Source: a cyanobacterium endosymbiont of Epithemia clementina EcSB (lineage in GTDB: Bacteria; Cyanobacteriota; Cyanobacteriia; Cyanobacteriales; Microcystaceae). Taken from it: DNA of 64,000 bases. The stretch lies in the NCBI RefSeq assembly GCF_029919255.1, contig NZ_CP123991.1, positions 1,295,110 to 1,359,109 of the forward strand, written 5' to 3'. Positions 29,712 to 41,374 of this stretch are shown piece by piece. The stretch's first letter is position 1, and each line of letters starts with the position of its first letter. Under the pieces are notes generated by a model. The model was not told the DNA's origin and did not search any database. It saw only the letters and a list, made by a program, of their open reading frames with translations. A program made the position numbers and the translations under genes.

Positions 29712-30755
29712 GTGATTCAAGATTCTCCTAATCTCTGGACTGAACTTCTACAACAACTTCTTGAAAAAGAGTCTTTATCTCAATCTCAGGCTTCTGAATT
29801 GATGAAGGGGTGGATATCAGAAGCCATTCCACCTGTAGTTTCCGGGGCAATTTTAGCGGCAATTCAAGCTAAAGGAGTTTCCGGGAAAGAATTAGCAGGG
29901 ATGGCGCAAGTGTTACAGTCCCAATCTTTGCATCGAACTGAGGTAACGATTGGGGAACCTGTCATTGATACTTGTGGGACTGGAGGAGATGGGGCTTCTA
30001 CTTTTAACATTTCCACTGCAGTAGCGTTTGTAGCCGCAGCAGCCGGGGTTAAAGTAGCTAAACACGGCAACCACTCAGCATCGAGTAAAGTGGGTTCTGC
30101 TGACGTTTTAGAGTATTTGGGAGTAAAACTTTGCGCCCCTTCAGAAAAGGTAGAAGAGGCTTTAAATGAGGTGGGAGTTACATTTCTGTTTGCCCCAGGG
30201 TGGCATCCAGCAATGAAACATGTCGCCTCCTTTCGTAAGACCTTGAAAGTTCGTACTATTTTTAATTTATTAGGTCCATTAGTTAATCCGTTACGTCCCA
30301 CGGGACAAGTTATTGGAGTCTATTCCTCCGAATTTATTGTACCAATGGCAGAGGCATTAAATCAATTAGGAATGCCTAAAGCTATTATTTTACATGGGCG
30401 AGAAAAACTCGATGAAGCAGGGTTACAAGATGCTACCGATTTAGCCTTATTACGAGATAAAACTCTTGATTATAGTCATATAACTCCCTCAAAATTAGGA
30501 TTGACTTCTGCTCCTTTATCGGCGTTGAAAGGGGGAGACGTAGAAAAGAATGCCACTATTTTAAAGAATGTTTTACAGGGTAAGGGAACTATTGCTCAAG
30601 AAGAGGTGGTGGCGTTGAATGCTTCTTTAGCTTTACAAGTAGGAGGAATTACTCCTTGGGAAGAGCATAATGAAGGAATTACGAGGGCTAAAGAAATTTT
30701 AAAAAGTGGGGCTGCCTGGGAAAAATTAGAGGCTTTAGTTAAGTTTTTAGGATAA
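29712..30755 (+). CDS. trpD: Anthranilate phosphoribosyltransferase
   Basis: 347 residues from a GTG start. The PRPP-binding [14 protein letters not shown] and the conserved [20 protein letters not shown] are intact, as are [20 protein letters not shown] and [20 protein letters not shown]. The enzyme joins anthranilate to PRPP in tryptophan synthesis, in the cytosol. It stands apart from other trp genes, as is common in cyanobacteria. A hairpin follows at 30767-30812. The tryptophan pathway is apparently kept. Confidence 0.96.
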   Translation: MIQDSPNLWTELLQQLLEKESLSQSQASELMKGWISEAIPPVVSGAILAAIQAKGVSGKELAGMAQVLQSQSLHRTEVTIGEPVIDTCGTGGDGASTFNISTAVAFVAAAAGVKVAKHGNHSASSKVGSADVLEYLGVKLCAPSEKVEEALNEVGVTFLFAPGWHPAMKHVASFRKTLKVRTIFNLLGPLVNPLRPTGQVIGVYSSEFIVPMAEALNQLGMPKAIILHGREKLDEAGLQDATDLALLRDKTLDYSHITPSKLGLTSAPLSALKGGDVEKNATILKNVLQGKGTIAQEEVVALNASLALQVGGITPWEEHNEGITRAKEILKSGAAWEKLEALVKFLG

Positions 30756-31134
30756 CTTTAGTCAATTTTCTTAAGAAGATATTGCGTAAGCAATATTTAA
30801 AAAATTAAGAAAGTATTTCTTCAATTATTTAAGATAAAATTTACGTTTTTTGCATTTAAAATTAATCAATATTTAATTGAATTTAAATGAGACATTCTAA
30901 AGGTAATTGCTTGTCTTAGCCATAACAAATATTTTCTCACAGGAGTGTTGACTATTATCAATCTTCCTTAGCTACAAATATTTAACAAAAGTAATTATAG
31001 AATCTATTGTTTGATTCTCCTTTCAAAGAAAGAAATTGAGTCTATCGTTATGCTCGTTGCCGTAAATTTTTGTAATCATTTCAGTTTGTCCATTATTCGC
31101 TAACGCAGAAATGGTAGGGTAAAAATGGTTAGGT
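30756..31134. other. Intergenic region after trpD
   Basis: No gene seen apart from the hairpin at 30767-30812. Confidence 0.5.
30767..30812 (+). terminator. Possible trpD terminator hairpin
   Basis: An inner stem ATATTGC/GCAATAT and an outer stem TTTCTTAA/TTAAGAAA, separated by unpaired bases, begin 12 bases after the stop codon. The T tract is poor. Confidence 0.45.
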
Positions 31135-31449
31135 TTTCTAGACAAGGGAACTCCTAATACTCAAAGTCTTTATGCTGTTTTTTCCTTTTTAGCAAGGTTT
31201 TGGCAACAGAATTATGCTAAGGATATTAAATCTATTCAAAAATCAACTTTAGTTGTATTTGGAGAACAAGCTTCTAGTCTTAGTCAAGAAAGAAGAACAG
31301 AAACGCCAGATTAACGATTGGAACCTTGTTTAAAATATATTGTTAATAGTCAAGGTGGTAAAATTTTGGGACGTAATGTAATGCCTAATTAATCTTCAAA
31401 TGAGTTTATTTCAGTCATAACAAATTTCATCAATAATCTTGATTTTTAA
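31135..31449 (+). pseudogene. Alpha/beta hydrolase C-terminal relic
   Basis: The plus-strand frame reads LYAVFSFLARFWQQNYAKDI, STLVVFGEQASSLSQERRTE, a stop, then GGKILGRNVMPN, a second stop and FISVITNFINNL. The pattern of a lid helix, TLVVFG strand, RNVMP loop and final helix is that of alpha/beta fold hydrolases. The nucleophile half is not recognisable upstream. At least two in-frame stops make it dead. Confidence 0.65.
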
Positions 31450-32701
31450 AAAAGTAAATGACGATCAGCAAAAATCATATAAATCGCTTATTTTTATAAG
31501 AACTATTCTAACTAAAATAAACAGATATTGATAAATAGTCCAAGGTTTTCATAAGAAAATCTTTCAGAAATCCGCCATATCCTTTTTAGGGAATGGGTTG
31601 ATAGTAATATTTAAGTGCTTAAACTAGGAATGAATGACAATAAAACTCGATTAATTAGCTATTGCTCCAACCACTTATATTTTATGAATTAACACTTTAG
31701 GCATTTTATCGAAAAAAGCTTATCTAATTATTTTAGCTAAAAAATAATTAGATAAGCTGCTCGGAATTTCAGGGGCCAATTAGTTGCTGATAATGTACTT
31801 CTATTAAGAAACTTGTGTCACTACGGGGCAAGATTATCTCTTCACAGGAAGGCCTACTATTATCAACCATAGGGAGATATTTTATTTGTGATTTAATGCT
31901 ATATTCATAACGGTAAATAGATCCAGCTCTGATATTTAGGTTATTCTACATCACAAACTGTTTTTATTAGAACTTATAAAGTAGGGGATATAATCCTTAC
32001 TTTTTTAAGAAGTACCGGAAAAACTTAGGTTGTACTACTCCTAAAAAATCTAACAATTAATGATTTTGAACGTGTATCTATTTAGTGCTAAAAATCAAAT
32101 TTTACTTCTGGTAATGCTAGATGGTAAGTAAGACTAACACACCAAAATAAAAGTTTAGTTTGTGAAATAGTTGGGACTTATAACTATCTATATTTTAGAA
32201 TATTTTGTGCCAAATAATTGAACTCAAATAAAAAAGAAAGTAAATCTTTTAAAGAAAAAACTTGAGTATCATCACTAACAATAATCTCTACTTGTAGGAC
32301 TAATTCAGCAATCCGTTAGCGACAAGCCCCGCGGGGTATGATAGGAGAAAGATCCTCGGTATTTTTTCTGTTAACAGAAGCAATAGCTATTGCCAATGGA
32401 GAAAGTTAACCAAAAACTAACATTTTTGATGTTGGTTCTAACATAAGTTTTGTGTACTCCTAAAATAGCTGCTCTTACCCTAAACTTGGAATAAGGTATA
32501 TAAGCTAAATTGTGAATAGCTTTACCAAAGGTTTGTTTTTCTTGTTAAGATAAAGCTATAACTAAAGCAAAAGATAAATACTAAAAAAGAGACATTGGGT
32601 AAATAAAATCAAAATAATAACTGTAAACAACTACATAGTTTTACTATTTTCCTAAAGCTAGTTTAGACTTAATTATTAATATCTACAAGAAGGCTACTAA
32701 G
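31450..32701. other. 1.25 kb non-coding region
   Basis: No intact gene. Around 31800-32060 short plus-strand fragments (CHYGARLSLHRKAYYYQP, TVFIRTYKVGDIILTFLRS) may be a decayed gene that I cannot name. A long hairpin at 31717-31758 is listed separately. Confidence 0.4.
31717..31758. repeat. Perfect inverted repeat, 18-bp arms
   Basis: AGCTTATCTAATTATTTT, six-base loop AGCTAA, and the exact reverse complement, in non-coding DNA. Confidence 0.92.
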
Positions 32702-33184
32702 ATGAACGTTCGTATTGGTAATGGATATGATATCCATCGTTTGGTTCAAAGTCGTCCTTTAATTCTAGGAGGAATTAAGATTCCTCATACTGTCGGTTTG
32801 TTGGGACACAGTGATGCCGATGTGTTAACACATGCTATTATGGACGCTATATTAGGGGCGTTAAGTCTAGGAGACATTGGTCATTATTTCCCTCCTTCTG
32901 ACCCTCAATGGAAAGGGGCAAATAGTGTTGCATTACTTGAACAAGTCAATAAATTGATGCGATCACAAGGGTGGCAGATTGGTAATATTGACTCAGTTAT
33001 TATTGCTGAACGTCCAAAAATCAAACCTTATATCTTAGACATGAGAGAAAAGTTAGCTGAAATTTTAGATATTGAATATGATCAGATCGGAATTAAAGCA
33101 ACAACAAATGAAAAACTAGGACCGACTGGACGTGAAGAAGGTATCTCAGTTTATACAGTGGCTTTATTAGTAAAAGATGAATAA
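32702..33184 (+). CDS. ispF: 2-C-methyl-D-erythritol 2,4-cyclodiphosphate synthase
   Basis: 160 residues, standard length. Zinc ligands lie in [10 protein letters not shown] (Asp8, His10) and [18 protein letters not shown] (His42 by family numbering). The substrate loop has [14 protein letters not shown], and the end has [15 protein letters not shown]. The trimeric enzyme forms the cyclodiphosphate of the MEP pathway. It stands 130 bases upstream of asnS on the same strand, and the two could be co-transcribed. Confidence 0.97.
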   Translation: MNVRIGNGYDIHRLVQSRPLILGGIKIPHTVGLLGHSDADVLTHAIMDAILGALSLGDIGHYFPPSDPQWKGANSVALLEQVNKLMRSQGWQIGNIDSVIIAERPKIKPYILDMREKLAEILDIEYDQIGIKATTNEKLGPTGREEGISVYTVALLVKDE

Positions 33185-33316
33185 GCTCGAGAGATACTCT
33201 ATTTCTGTCAATGTGTCAAGTATTTTACTCTATTTCTCGGAGAGATTAACTCGTTCTAAGTGCTACAGTGTTAGTATGAGAGAGGTTTGAGCCTGAACAG
33301 ATCCTAAGACATAAAT

Positions 33317-34708
33317 ATGCCAACACAATGTATTAGAGACATTTTACGAAACGGTCAACCCAATGATACAGTTACGGTTCAAGGTTGGGTACGAACCAAA
33401 CGAGAATTGAAAGAATTCACTTTTATGGAGGTCAATGATGGTTCCTCCATGACTAGTGTTCAAGTGGTTCTTGATGCTACCGTCGTTAACTATAAAGATG
33501 TCCTTAGATGTTTGAATACCGGTGCTTCTGTTGAGGTAATAGGAACCTTAGTTCTCTCCCCAGGAAAAGGGCAACGTATTGAGGTTAAAGCATCATATAT
33601 AAAAGTTTATGGGGGCTCCGATCCTGAAACCTATCCCCTCCAGAAAAAACGCCACTCCTTTGAGTTTTTGCGTACGATTGGACATTTGCGAGCACGCACT
33701 AATACCATGGGCGCTGTTATGCGGGTTCGAAACGCCTGTTCAAATGCAATTCACCGTTTTTTCCAAGAAAGAGATTTTATCTGGGTTCATACCCCTATTA
33801 TTACGCCTAGTGACTGCGAAGGAGCGGGGGAGTTGTTTACTGTCACTAATTTGGACTTAAATAAAGTTCTCAACAATGAAGAAAAAAGTATAGATTACAG
33901 TCAAGATTTTTTTGGCAAGCGAGCATATTTAACTGTTAGTGGTCAATTGGAAGCAGAAGTGATGGCCATGGCTTTTAAAAATGTGTATACTTTTGGTCCA
34001 ACATTCCGAGCAGAAAATTCTAATACTTCCCGCCATTTAGCTGAGTTTTGGATGGTAGAACCTGAAATGGCTTTTTGTAATCTTGAAGGTAATCAAGACT
34101 TAGCTGAAGCATTCCTCAAATACATTTTTAAATCTGTTTTAGAAACTTGTCCAGAAGACATAGATTTTTTTGACAAACGCATTGATAAAACTGTTTTAGA
34201 AACAGCCAATAACATCATAGATAATGATTTTGAACGAATTACCTATACTGAAGCTATTAAACTTTTAGAAAGAGCAGAACAAAAGTTTGAATATCCTGTA
34301 GAGTGGGGTATTAACTTACAGTCGGAACATGAACAATATTTAGCAGAGAAATTAGTTAAAAAGCCGTTAATTGTAACTAATTATCCTGAGAAAATTAAAG
34401 CTTTTTATATGCGGTTGAATGATGATGGTAAAACCGTAGCGGCGATGGATGTTTTAGTTCCAAAAATTGGTGAAATTATTGGAGGTTCCCAACGGGAAGA
34501 AAGGTTAGATATGTTGCAAAAAAGAACTAGTGAATTAGGTCTTTTAGAAGAAGAAATTTGGTGGTATTTAGATTTACATCGTTATGGTACCGTTCCCCAT
34601 TCAGGGTTTGGTTTGGGATTTGAAAGATTGGTGCAATTTATAACAGGAATGGGTAATATTCGAGATGTTATTCCCTTTCCAAGAACTCCTTTTAGTGCTG
34701 AATTTTAG
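33317..34708 (+). CDS. asnS: Asparaginyl-tRNA synthetase
   Basis: 463 residues. The N-terminal OB-fold ([18 protein letters not shown], then [20 protein letters not shown]) reads the anticodon. The class II catalytic core shows motif 2 in [20 protein letters not shown] and motif 3 in [15 protein letters not shown]. It charges tRNA-Asn with asparagine in the cytosol. Full length with no lesions. A perfect 13-bp hairpin begins five bases after its stop codon. Confidence 0.97.
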   Translation: MPTQCIRDILRNGQPNDTVTVQGWVRTKRELKEFTFMEVNDGSSMTSVQVVLDATVVNYKDVLRCLNTGASVEVIGTLVLSPGKGQRIEVKASYIKVYGGSDPETYPLQKKRHSFEFLRTIGHLRARTNTMGAVMRVRNACSNAIHRFFQERDFIWVHTPIITPSDCEGAGELFTVTNLDLNKVLNNEEKSIDYSQDFFGKRAYLTVSGQLEAEVMAMAFKNVYTFGPTFRAENSNTSRHLAEFWMVEPEMAFCNLEGNQDLAEAFLKYIFKSVLETCPEDIDFFDKRIDKTVLETANNIIDNDFERITYTEAIKLLERAEQKFEYPVEWGINLQSEHEQYLAEKLVKKPLIVTNYPEKIKAFYMRLNDDGKTVAAMDVLVPKIGEIIGGSQREERLDMLQKRTSELGLLEEEIWWYLDLHRYGTVPHSGFGLGFERLVQFITGMGNIRDVIPFPRTPFSAEF

Positions 34709-34713
34709 TCACT

Positions 34714-34743
34714 AATCTTTGTCACCAATAGGTGACAAAGATT
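34714..34743. terminator. Terminator hairpin between asnS and the convergent small gene
   Basis: AATCTTTGTCACC, loop AATA, and the exact reverse complement. It sits between two convergent genes and can serve both. Confidence 0.8.
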
Positions 34744-34756
34744 CACCGTTAACTAT

Positions 34757-34972
34757 TTACCTATTAAGTAATTCTTGGATTATTTTGGGAAAACTAAGAA
34801 TTTGATCCCATAGTTGTTGAGGAGAAATTCCTAAAGTAATTTGTAAAGCCATAACAATTACGATAATAATAAAGGCAGTTTTAACACTGGCTTTTATAAC
34901 TTCCGTTGTCCAGTTGAAAACTAACCAAGTAATCAATAAGGAGGCCACTAGGACAATTAAATTAATTGGCAT
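34757..34972 (-). CDS. Small conserved cyanobacterial membrane protein
   Basis: 71 residues starting MPINLIVLVASLLITWLVFN. Two hydrophobic segments, at about 3-20 and 28-47, flank a short polar hinge (NWTTEVIKASVKT), and the tail is amphipathic (GISPQQLWDQILSFPKIIQE). No catalytic motif is visible and the function is unknown. It is preserved next to msrB on the same strand and converges on asnS. The frame and a clean start argue for a real gene. Confidence 0.7.
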   Translation of the reverse strand: MPINLIVLVASLLITWLVFNWTTEVIKASVKTAFIIIVIVMALQITLGISPQQLWDQILSFPKIIQELLNR

Positions 34973-35029
34973 TACCCTTAGATTTAAAAGTATTAAAATA
35001 ACTAACTATCAGTAAGGTTGGCTATGCCA

Positions 35030-35069
35030 ACCGTCTTTTTTGAACAACCGTTTGTTCAGAAAAGACGGT
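35030..35069. terminator. Hairpin downstream of msrB
   Basis: ACCGTCTTTTTTGAACA pairs with 35053-35069 with one mismatch and a six-base loop. It starts six bases beyond the msrB stop, so it is probably its terminator. Confidence 0.75.
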
Positions 35070-35074
35070 AAAAT

Positions 35075-35491
35075 CTAAATATCTTCTTTAGGAAAAAACT
35101 TCAACGATACCCCATTGATACAGTAACGTAGTCCGGTTGGGGCTGGACCATCACTAAAAACATGGCCTAAATGACCGCCACAGCGACTACAATGGACTTC
35201 CTTACGGGTCATGAATAAAGACTGATCAACCGAAGTAGCGATTGCCCCTTTAATAGAATCATAAAAACTAGGCCAACCTGTTCCACTATTGTATTTAATA
35301 TCTGAAGTAAATAAGGGATATCCACAACCACCACAGACATAAGTTCCTGTCCTATATTGTTTATTGAAGGGGCTAGTTCCAGCAATTTCAGTTCCATGTT
35401 TGCGTAAGACATCAAATTGTTCTGGTCTTAAGATTTCCTGCCATTCTTGGTCAGATTTGACGATTTCAAAATTATCTTTTGAAGTTTTCAT
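35075..35491 (-). CDS. msrB: Peptide-methionine (R)-S-oxide reductase
   Basis: 138 residues. Two CxxC zinc pairs (YVCGGCGYPLF and VHCSRCGGHLGHVF) and the catalytic RYCINGVSL are present, with NSGTGWPSF typical of MsrB. It repairs R-methionine sulfoxide in proteins with thioredoxin. This enzyme would be useful in an organism facing oxygen stress. It is separated by only 29 bases from the downstream end of the GST-like gene on the same strand, suggesting one transcript. Confidence 0.96.
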   Translation of the reverse strand: MKTSKDNFEIVKSDQEWQEILRPEQFDVLRKHGTEIAGTSPFNKQYRTGTYVCGGCGYPLFTSDIKYNSGTGWPSFYDSIKGAIATSVDQSLFMTRKEVHCSRCGGHLGHVFSDGPAPTGLRYCINGVSLKFFPKEDI

Positions 35492-35520
35492 TAGTTTATA
35501 AGTTTAGTAATTTAGTGCAA

Positions 35521-36312
35521 TTAATCAATCGTGATCTGTGTAGGGTTACTTTGACCTGAATTTGTTTTTCTTTGAGGTTTGCGATAATCAGTGTAGAAGC
35601 GATCTCGCCACAGGAAAAAAGTGTCATAAGTAGTATTATCCGTCAACTCAGGAATTCCCTTTCCTTTTAATTGATTAGGAATATCGAGGTAATCTCCGGC
35701 AGGAAACTTCAAAATCATACTTAACCCCGCTACGGTCAAATCCGCGAGGGTGGGTTCTTCCGTCACTAAATAAGGACGATGCTGTAAAATCAAGCTTAAA
35801 GCTTCTAAATCCTGTTTAAGGCCAATATGAGCAGATTTGATTGCCTCTGGACCTAATCCAATTCCTGTTCCTAAAACTGTGAGTAAATCCCCAGGAACTG
35901 CCTCGATAAAAGTTTTGAGGAAGTCGGGGACCTCTCGAGGCAAAATAGAGGTACGAAAATTAGGATTTTTATTCAAAGCCCCAATTAATGCAGTACGTCC
36001 TTTAATGCCAATGGATTCATCGGCCCATTCTTCAATCAATAAGCACTGTCCCCTCGCCAAGGGATCGGTGGGAATGATGGGTTTTTCAGGATATTTACGG
36101 TCTAAATAAAAGGCAATTTTAGTTGAATCAGCGATAATAGTTTCGCCATCCTTTAAAACAGGAACTTGTCGCTGTCCGGACAGTTTAAACAGTTTAAGCT
36201 GTCCAACTCCTGGAGTTACTTCGATTTTGCGGTAATCCAATCCCTTGTAGTCAAGAATTAGCCGTACCTTTTCAGAATATTGAGACAACTCAAATTGATA
36301 TAACTCTAACAT
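35521..36312 (-). CDS. Glutathione S-transferase family protein
   Basis: About 263 residues. The N-terminal thioredoxin-like domain reads MLELYQFELSQYSEKVRLIL with the cis-proline motif GQRQVPVLKDG and DSTKIAFYLD. An all-helical C-terminal domain follows (about 85-240), including TLADLTVAGLSMIL. The start ATG 36312 has AAGGAG five bases upstream; a longer frame exists but lacks this. GST-like proteins conjugate or reduce electrophiles with glutathione; the substrate is unknown. It lies upstream of msrB and is probably co-transcribed, so both may serve oxidative stress. Confidence 0.85.
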   Translation of the reverse strand: MLELYQFELSQYSEKVRLILDYKGLDYRKIEVTPGVGQLKLFKLSGQRQVPVLKDGETIIADSTKIAFYLDRKYPEKPIIPTDPLARGQCLLIEEWADESIGIKGRTALIGALNKNPNFRTSILPREVPDFLKTFIEAVPGDLLTVLGTGIGLGPEAIKSAHIGLKQDLEALSLILQHRPYLVTEEPTLADLTVAGLSMILKFPAGDYLDIPNQLKGKGIPELTDNTTYDTFFLWRDRFYTDYRKPQRKTNSGQSNPTQITID

Positions 36313-36492
36313 GGAGGCTCCTTTATCCAAAGTTACAAAGTCAATATTTAATGTAACGTTCTTTTACTAAATTTGCGATTAGAAGAGTTTTTTTACCTCG
36401 AAATATAACCAGTGTGTTATTTAGATTATCTGAAAACTTATTTGAGACACAATCTTAGTTCTAGCTTATAATTAGAGTCTTCAATAATTTTT

Positions 36493-37263
36493 TTAAAAAT
36501 AGTTAAACTTTGATAAAATTTCTTGAAAAATAGAATTCAATTGCTCAATAGTTTCTGGGCGTAACTTATTACTATGATCTCCTGGTATTATTTTTCGTTT
36601 ATGGACTAAATTTTCTGCTCTAGGTTTGAACTCCCTATGGTACTTCATATAATATTTTTGAATTAAGAATGATGCTACAAGTTGATTGAATTGAAAGGAC
36701 TTAATAATTTTAGAAAGCCAACTGCTATAGTTTGTGACCATTTCTTCATATTTAACAATAATAATTTTTCTATTTTCTAAGGTTGATAAATTTAATAGTG
36801 GTTGATATCTAGTTTTTAAGGGTTGATCTCCGAAAGTAAATAGTTTTTCGGACGCTTCTACAACATATGTATCAATAGAGTTTTCTTGTACCCATTTCCT
36901 TAATTTTTTTCTTTCTTGACTCCATTGACTATCAGGATGAGTCCAACCTAACGAAAAATATTCAGACACTAAAATATCTCTAGGATCTCTTATTTGTATA
37001 ATATGAGTTATATTTTTAACATTTTTGAAAATGTACTCTTCTAAGTTAAAATTTCGCTCTGGACATAAACAAAAATCAATGTTAGTATCTTGTTTTAAAT
37101 GTTGGTAGTCAGGGGGGTTATTATTGCGTGAAAAATACTTAATTCTTTTTTCTATAGATAAATCTTTAAAAAATTTATGTAAAAACATAGTACCACTTTT
37201 ATGTAATGAATGAACAATAAATCCTTGATTTTCTATCAAAAAATTATCGATTTTATTTTTCAT
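36493..37263 (-). CDS. Sulfotransferase family protein
   Basis: 256 residues. The 5-prime phosphosulfate loop is seen in VHSLHKSGTMFLHKFF (family pattern xPKSGTTxL). The 3-prime phosphate motif is seen in IIQIRDPRDILVSEYFSLGW (RDPRDxxVSxY). Such enzymes move sulfate from PAPS onto a sugar, lipid or protein; the acceptor cannot be read from sequence. Codon use is very AT-rich, more so than its neighbours, and homologues are patchy in cyanobacteria, so transfer is possible. With the glycan genes at 56-64 kb it may decorate a surface polymer. The frame is intact. Confidence 0.82.
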   Translation of the reverse strand: MKNKIDNFLIENQGFIVHSLHKSGTMFLHKFFKDLSIEKRIKYFSRNNNPPDYQHLKQDTNIDFCLCPERNFNLEEYIFKNVKNITHIIQIRDPRDILVSEYFSLGWTHPDSQWSQERKKLRKWVQENSIDTYVVEASEKLFTFGDQPLKTRYQPLLNLSTLENRKIIIVKYEEMVTNYSSWLSKIIKSFQFNQLVASFLIQKYYMKYHREFKPRAENLVHKRKIIPGDHSNKLRPETIEQLNSIFQEILSKFNYF

Positions 37264-37437
37264 TGGTTTAAATGCTAATTAGCAGTTTTTTATTAATTTT
37301 TTATGTTTATTTATTTTTTTAAAAAAATCTAAACCTTATTAATAATAATGATTAATTGTTGATCAACTTAATTGAGTTCATCATTGCGTTTAAAATATTT
37401 TAATTGTAAATTAAATATCGAAGTTAAACCACTACAA

Positions 37438-39573
37438 TCATCCCTTGATGATAGCTCCAAAATCCGATAAAACTCTTCCATGGTTTCGAAGTATTCCTAA
37501 TAAGTTTAAGCGATTTGTTCTAACTTTAAGATCTTTATCCATCACTAAAACACTATCGTCTCCATCAAAAAAATCACTTACTATCGGAGTAATTTTAACT
37601 AAACCTTCCACCAACAATTGATAGTTACGTTGAGATTTTGCAGACAAAGTTTTGGGGAGTAAATCTACTAACTCTTCATAAAATGACATCTCTGAATTCT
37701 GTTGAAAAAGTTTAGGAATAACAACTTTTCTAGGATCAAGTTCAAGAAAGTCTAAGTTTCCTTGGGAAGCAAGACGAGTCGAACGATTAACCGTTTTATA
37801 GATAGCATCTAAGCGACCATTATTGCGTATTTTCTGTAAGAATTGAGCGCGATCACGGACATCTAATAAATTATGTAAAGCGCGTTCCCGAAATTCAGGA
37901 TCATCTTCTCCTAGTACTGCATTGACTAAATCATAATCAATCTTTAATTCCTCTTGGAGGAGAGTTTGAAGGCGTTGAATAAAGAAGTATTCTAATCTTA
38001 CTAGAGGAGATTTTTTATCACTATGAATCGCTACAAAATCTTGACTTCCTTGGTCCAATAATTTTGCTAAATTAATCTCTAATTGCGCTTTCCAAATAAT
38101 ATTAATAACTCCATTAGCTGCCCGTCTTAAGGCAAAAGGATCAGATGATCCAGTAGGTATCAGACCTAACCCAAAAATGCCTACCAAAGTGTCCAGGCGA
38201 TCAGCAAGTCCTACCACTTGACCAGTTAAGGACTGTGGCATAATATCATCAGCCCCACGGGGCAAGTAATGCTCAAAAATTCCTTGAGCCACTGCTTCCG
38301 ACTCTCCGCTAACCAGGGCATATTTTTGTCCCATAATTCCTTGTAATTCAGGAAATTCATATACCATTTGGGTGACAAGATCTGCTTTACACAGCATGGC
38401 TGTACTTTCAATCTCTTCATATTTTTGTTGTGTTAACTCCAATTGTTGGGCAATTTGTTGGGATAACGTCATAATACGGTCAATTTTGTCCTTCATAGTT
38501 CCCAATTCTTCTTGAAAGATAATGGTTTCGAGTTGGGGAAGAAAACTATCTAAGGGTTTACTACAGTCTGCGTGGTAGAAAAATTGGGCGTCTGCTAGAC
38601 GAGCTCGGATCACCCGTGCATTTCCTGTAGCTATGATTTCAGATTTTATGGGATCACCATTAGAAATGATAATAAAGTTAGATAATAGTGACCCTTGGGA
38701 ATTTTTAACCGCAAAATAACGCTGATGAGTCATCATCACGGTAGTGATGACTTCGGTGGGAAGTTCAAGAAATTCTTCATCAAATTTTCCAGTAATTGCC
38801 GTGGGATATTCTACTAAGTTGGTTACTTCCGTTAACAAATCAAGGGGAATATCTGAGGTTCCTTTTAGGTTTTTGGCCATCGTATTGACTTCTTTTTGAA
38901 TGGTTGTACGACGGTAAGCCTGATCCACTTCAACAAATACAGTTTGTAAGGTTTCCCTATATTGAGATGCGTGGGGGATGCTAATAGGAGCGGGATGAAG
39001 AATACGATGACCATAGGAAATACGATCACTAATTAAGGTGTTTTCTGCATTAACTAATTGCAAAGGGAGGACTTGATCATCACACAGGATCACTAACCAG
39101 CGAATGGGACGGGGAAAGCGTAAGTCCCCATTCCCCCACCGCATAAACCTTCTTCCTTCTAATTTTGTAATCCAGGTGGGGATTAATTCTTGTAAAATCT
39201 CAGATGTAGGTTGTCCTTTAATCTTTTTGTCAATAAACACAAAGTCCCCTTTTTCCGTAGGGCGAATTTCTAGATCAGCGATGTCTACCTTTTGTTTACG
39301 AGAGAATCCTTCTGCTGATTTAGTTGGTTTTCCGTCTTTAAATGCTGCTTGTGCTGATGGCCCTTTGATAGTTGTAGTGCGATCTTCTTGTTGATTGGGG
39401 AGTCCAGCAATTAAGACTGCTAAGCGACGGGGTGTCCCATAAACGGTAATGGACTCCGGAGTGAGGAATTCTTCTTCTAGACTAGAGGGGATGCGTTGTT
39501 CCCATTGGGCGATTGCACTATCAATAAAATCTGCGGGCAATTCTTCTGTTCCGACTTCTAATAAAAAGAACAT
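37438..39573 (-). CDS. glyS: Glycyl-tRNA synthetase beta subunit
   Basis: About 711 residues from ATG 39573, where the family's opening [20 protein letters not shown] begins. A longer in-frame extension upstream lacks homology and ribosome-binding signals. Internal landmarks include [61 protein letters not shown] and [15 protein letters not shown]. The beta subunit binds tRNA-Gly and works with GlyQ, which is not in this window. No disruptions are seen. Confidence 0.96.
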   Translation of the reverse strand: MFFLLEVGTEELPADFIDSAIAQWEQRIPSSLEEEFLTPESITVYGTPRRLAVLIAGLPNQQEDRTTTIKGPSAQAAFKDGKPTKSAEGFSRKQKVDIADLEIRPTEKGDFVFIDKKIKGQPTSEILQELIPTWITKLEGRRFMRWGNGDLRFPRPIRWLVILCDDQVLPLQLVNAENTLISDRISYGHRILHPAPISIPHASQYRETLQTVFVEVDQAYRRTTIQKEVNTMAKNLKGTSDIPLDLLTEVTNLVEYPTAITGKFDEEFLELPTEVITTVMMTHQRYFAVKNSQGSLLSNFIIISNGDPIKSEIIATGNARVIRARLADAQFFYHADCSKPLDSFLPQLETIIFQEELGTMKDKIDRIMTLSQQIAQQLELTQQKYEEIESTAMLCKADLVTQMVYEFPELQGIMGQKYALVSGESEAVAQGIFEHYLPRGADDIMPQSLTGQVVGLADRLDTLVGIFGLGLIPTGSSDPFALRRAANGVINIIWKAQLEINLAKLLDQGSQDFVAIHSDKKSPLVRLEYFFIQRLQTLLQEELKIDYDLVNAVLGEDDPEFRERALHNLLDVRDRAQFLQKIRNNGRLDAIYKTVNRSTRLASQGNLDFLELDPRKVVIPKLFQQNSEMSFYEELVDLLPKTLSAKSQRNYQLLVEGLVKITPIVSDFFDGDDSVLVMDKDLKVRTNRLNLLGILRNHGRVLSDFGAIIKG

Positions 39574-39958
39574 ATTCACTGACGATGGTAAATTTAAGAC
39601 TAAAGGATTATGATGCCACGTTAAAGTCAAAAGTAAAAAAGCTGATTATACAAAGATCTCAGCAATGTTATTTAACCAAACTTTGTAAATACTGATGGCG
39701 CATACTGTTGTAAAATTTATCCTATCTGATAATACCTTGTTAGCATTAGTTATCGCTTTATTATATTTATAATTGGTTTGATTTAGCTTTACTCTTTAAT
39801 TGGTTTCAGTTTTGATGATGAGTCAATTTGGAATCATAGTTTTTTTATTTTGTGCAGAGAAGGGACAGAGATAATTTTAAAAATTGGAACTGAGAATTTT
39901 AGGTGTTTTTTAAAAAAAGTAGATGAGCTTAAATAAGTCTAAAATATGAAAGTTTTAA

Positions 39959-40207
39959 ATGATAGTGATCACTAGAGGTCAGCTTGCTCTTCTAATTCTG
40001 TTAGCTGAATTGGAAGAGCAAGAACTATCAAAGTTGACTCGCAACTTAAAAACTTACTACAGAATAAGAATGAGAGTGGTAGTTTTATCCTTAAATCCAA
40101 GAGAGTGGAAAGTTAAGGACATTTTAGAGGGGATAAATATATGGCATTACACAGAAATGTTAAGACAATTTTCTGGGCAAAAAATAAGTAGTTTAATGCT
40201 GGAATAA
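39959..40207 (+). pseudogene. Helix-turn-helix (IS630-type transposase-like) N-terminal remnant
   Basis: 82 codons: ELEEQELSKLTRNLKTYYRI, RMRVVVLSLNPREWKVKDIL and TEMLRQFSGQKISSLMLE. The order is a helical lead, an R-x-R-x-x-x-L segment, a helix-turn-helix and a W/F-x-x-x-G-type end. It resembles the DNA-binding head of IS630-like transposases. The catalytic DDE part is absent downstream. It may alternatively be a small unrelated HTH protein. Confidence 0.4.
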
Positions 40208-40484
40208 GTGCGATCAGTAGTTTTCAACAAGAAGATACATAGTTAATTATGTTAGCGCTTTTTTAAAAAAAACTATTTAAACTATTAAGGAAGGTTTTAG
40301 AATAAACTTATTTCAAGTTTTTTATAAGCTAAAAAAATAGTAATATAGTCTAATAGACTAAATGTAAACAATAGTATATTTTACCTAACTCTTCAGATTT
40401 TAAAACTCCCGATATTTTTTAATTTTTTGTAAAAACCTAACTCAAATAAATGTTATCTAAACTTGAAATAGTTAGAGAATCTAT

Positions 40485-40531
40485 AGACGCTGCTTTCAAG
40501 AATATTGAAATAATTCTTGAAAGCAGCGTCT
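40485..40531. repeat. Perfect inverted repeat, 19-bp arms
   Basis: AGACGCTGCTTTCAAGAAT, nine-base loop, and the exact reverse complement. It is GC-richer than its surroundings. Confidence 0.92.
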
Positions 40532-40600
40532 GGCATAACATATAATTATACAAATAATTAATTTATTAATTATTTAAAGAGAAGAACAATTATAGAATTT

Positions 40601-40650
40601 TTTAACTAGTGAAATCATACCATACTGATGGTATGATTTCACTAGTTAAA
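40601..40650. repeat. Perfect inverted repeat, 23-bp arms
   Basis: TTTAACTAGTGAAATCATAC with CAT, loop ACTG, and the exact reverse complement, 70 bases from the previous hairpin. Confidence 0.93.
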
Positions 40651-41374
40651 TTTAAATTTAAATTTAATAATTTTTTAGATTTAGATTTGACGAATTTTCT
40701 AAATCTATGAGCCCTACTTTTAATTGACTTCAATATATTCTTAACACCTTATACTGATTCCTAATTTATTTCTTGATTAAAATAGACAATATTTTCTCTG
40801 GTCCAACAACTAGACCAACTACAACACATATTTTTGTCCATAAAGAATTAGTTTTTTAAAACATTAATTGACCAATTTAAATAGTTATAATAATTAGTCT
40901 ATTTTTAAAAAAAATGACATTTTACTGGACATAACAGTCAATTTATACACTAGTTTAATTAAGCCTTTAGTTTTTTACTTAAAACTGATAAGATTTTTCC
41001 TTTTAATTAGCACCTTAAGTTTTTTATTTGAATGTATTAATATAATTAAACATTCAAATATTGAATTCTAATACATAAGATTCTCCGATGCCACTCAAGA
41101 TTTTTCAATATCTATATTAATATTTTATATCTTGATAAGTTTTTTAAACTTAAACTTATAGATGTGTTGTTTTTATAATTATTGTATTAATTTTTTTTAT
41201 AAAAAATTAATTGCTAGCTGTTTCAGTCTCTAATAGTTCTTGAGTGATGGCTTTTAAAGTAAAATTAGAAGATTATTTCTATTTTTTGTTAATTTATTTG
41301 GTCGTTTTTATTGTTCTTTATAAGCTCATTTTTTAAAATCTAAATATTTTTAGTGTCTTAAACTAAAAAACTCT

